Source of the DNA: Colletes latitarsis
Taxonomy: Eukaryota; Arthropoda; Insecta; Hymenoptera; Colletidae
Direction of reading: 5' to 3'
Assembly: GCF_051014445.1 (NCBI RefSeq)
Contig: NW_027488378.1
Coordinates: forward strand, 4,402,001 to 4,466,000
Length of the DNA stretch: 64,000 nucleotides
Each line of letters starts with the position of its first letter. The stretch's first letter is position 1. The position numbers and the translations under genes were made by a program. Positions 62,694 through 64,000 of this stretch are shown piece by piece. Below the pieces are notes generated by a model. It had not been told where the DNA came from, searched no databases, and worked only from the letters and a program-made list of their open reading frames with translations.

Positions 62694-63150
62694 ATGGTTG
62701 AGAATGGAGTCACCTTTCCTATACTGGTATTATTAGATGGTCGCAGGTCCTGCATAAATTTCAATTTACATAATTTTTGTTTTGAGTAAACTCATTTTAC
62801 TTTTTTGTATATTACCTAATGCAACTCATATTTTCCAGCCATGCGATGTAGGAATATTTAGACGATTAAAAGTTGCATGGCGAAAGGTAGTACAGGAACA
62901 TAGACAAAGTACGTAGGTAGACTAAACCCATTACGAAGGTGAATTTCGCACCAATATATATATCATACCATATATAAATTCCATGAAGAAGGAAATGCTT
63001 TTAAAGCTTGTGGTGGCCTATGACCGTTTAACTCAAATACAATTTACTAGACAAAACGTATTTCAGAAAGAAGAAAATAAATTAGAATTCATGTCGCCAG
63101 ATGAAACTGACATCAATGACAGCAATATAGGTAGTTTTACATAGCATTCA
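62694..63150 (+). pseudogene. pogo-like transposase remnant, copy 2
   Basis: Same frameshifted DDE_1 pieces as 35974-36430, with LLDG at 62730-62741 and NATHIFQPCDV downstream. Confidence 0.85.
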
Positions 63151-63664
63151 AGAGCATATTCCAGATGATCTGAGAGGGGAACAATTTTCTTTTCTATATA
63201 GAAAATATTAAAATACAATCGGGACACAACTAAGACACAACACAAGACACAACTCGCAGAGAGAAAGCACTGCTGATGTTCAACGCAGTGCAGTTCATAG
63301 TAACAGTAAAACCAATACCAGTGTAGAAGACTAATTTAACAACGTTTCGCTAGAAGAAACTAATATATGATATACTGATCATTAATTAACTTTAATATTT
63401 CATGACAATGATGCTTTTACTTTTTTCTAATGGGAATTGTTTTGTTTCCGATGGTACTGAAATCAAACTACATTAATTCTACAACGTTACTTTACTTATT
63501 TTCTCGTAAAGACAAAGATTCTTCAGAATCTATTCTGGATAAACATTATCAACATTATCAAAAAATTGAAAAAACAACAAAGAAAAGAAAAGAAAAGAAA
63601 AGAAAAGAAATATAGAAAGGTGTGTGCAATCAAAGTTACATCAAAGACATGGAAATAGACTCAG

Positions 63665-63909
63665 CTTGAAAAAATAGAAGCAATTGATAACCAGGAAAAA
63701 GAAAAACAAAGAATGAAAGAAGAACGATTAGAAAAGAAAAAAACAAGCCGAGAAATTAAAAGAAGAAAAGCTATTGAAAAAAGAAAGAAAAACAGAAAAA
63801 TGAAAAGGAAAAGGAAAAGGAGAAAGAAAAGCAAGACGAAGAGAAGGAGAAATGTAAAACTCAAACTAAAAATAAAAATAAAGTTAAGAACGTGAAAAGA
63901 AAATAATAA
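63665..63909 (+). pseudogene. Lys/Glu-rich transposase tail, copy 2
   Basis: Same as 36945-37189. It is followed by the start of the GC-richer stretch, which the window end cuts. Confidence 0.5.
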
Positions 63910-64000
63910 ATAATATTATTGTGTTGTTTTTACAGGGTGAATGTAGTAACTGAACCAGGTGGTTATGACTATGCAACATTTTTATTAGCATCTTTTTCAA

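Larger units (their letters stand above)
53706..64000. other. non-satellite island, copy 2 (cut by the window end)
   Basis: Same junction (TTGGCCA then CGTGTTGACG) and same sequence as 26986-37280, offset 26,720. All reading frames, frameshifts, microsatellite lengths and LTR differences agree. The last 1.0 kb of the island, including element B, lies beyond the window. The satellite on its left agrees with that of copy 1 only for the final 97 bp. Confidence 0.95.

Overview
This window is eukaryotic repeat DNA with no intact host gene. It consists of two blocks of a ~177-bp tandem satellite (1-26985, about 152 monomers; about 38304-53705, about 87 monomers) and two copies of one 11.3-kb AT-rich non-satellite island (26986-about 38303, and 53706 to the window end, which cuts the second copy). 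The two islands lie exactly 26,720 bp apart and agree at every position I compared over about 10.3 kb.

Organism: an insect, and by inference a hymenopteran (bee or wasp). The evidence is an arthropod-type Ty1/copia element, a pogo-like transposase remnant and TA-flanked inverted-repeat elements. The most telling feature is that nearly every satellite monomer carries two adjacent copies of the 11-mer TTAGGTCTGGG, a motif form I recall (unverified) being reported as telomeric in some Hymenoptera. The array may therefore be subtelomeric, part of an unusual telomere, or a centromeric satellite that has captured telomere motif; sequence alone cannot decide.

Satellite: the monomers fall into two linked-variant subfamilies with recombinants between them. 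They are arranged in local higher-order repeats of about 14 monomers (2,477 bp), 11 monomers (1,945-1,947 bp) and 12 monomers (2,124 bp). This pattern fits ongoing unequal exchange and gene conversion.

Island, left to right: decayed coding fragments of unknown origin (27241-29132); a Ty1/copia element on the minus strand (29323-33742) with both LTRs, a 5-bp target duplication, a primer binding site for initiator tRNA-Met and recognisable gag, protease, integrase, reverse transcriptase and RNase H, all broken by frameshifts; further decayed fragments (33879-34416); a composite inverted-repeat element (34506-35882); a decayed pogo/Tigger-like DDE transposase (35974-37189); a GC-richer stretch of unknown content (37190-37608); and a second inverted-repeat element (37611-38287). 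An inverted repeat pair (27852-27922 and 33757-33831) brackets the copia element and looks like the ends of an older ~1.55-kb element that copia entered.

Inferred history: satellite first; then the island interrupted one monomer cleanly; mobile elements entered and decayed; finally the island plus 15.4 kb of satellite was duplicated very recently, plausibly by one unequal crossover in the satellite next to the island. An assembly error remains possible.
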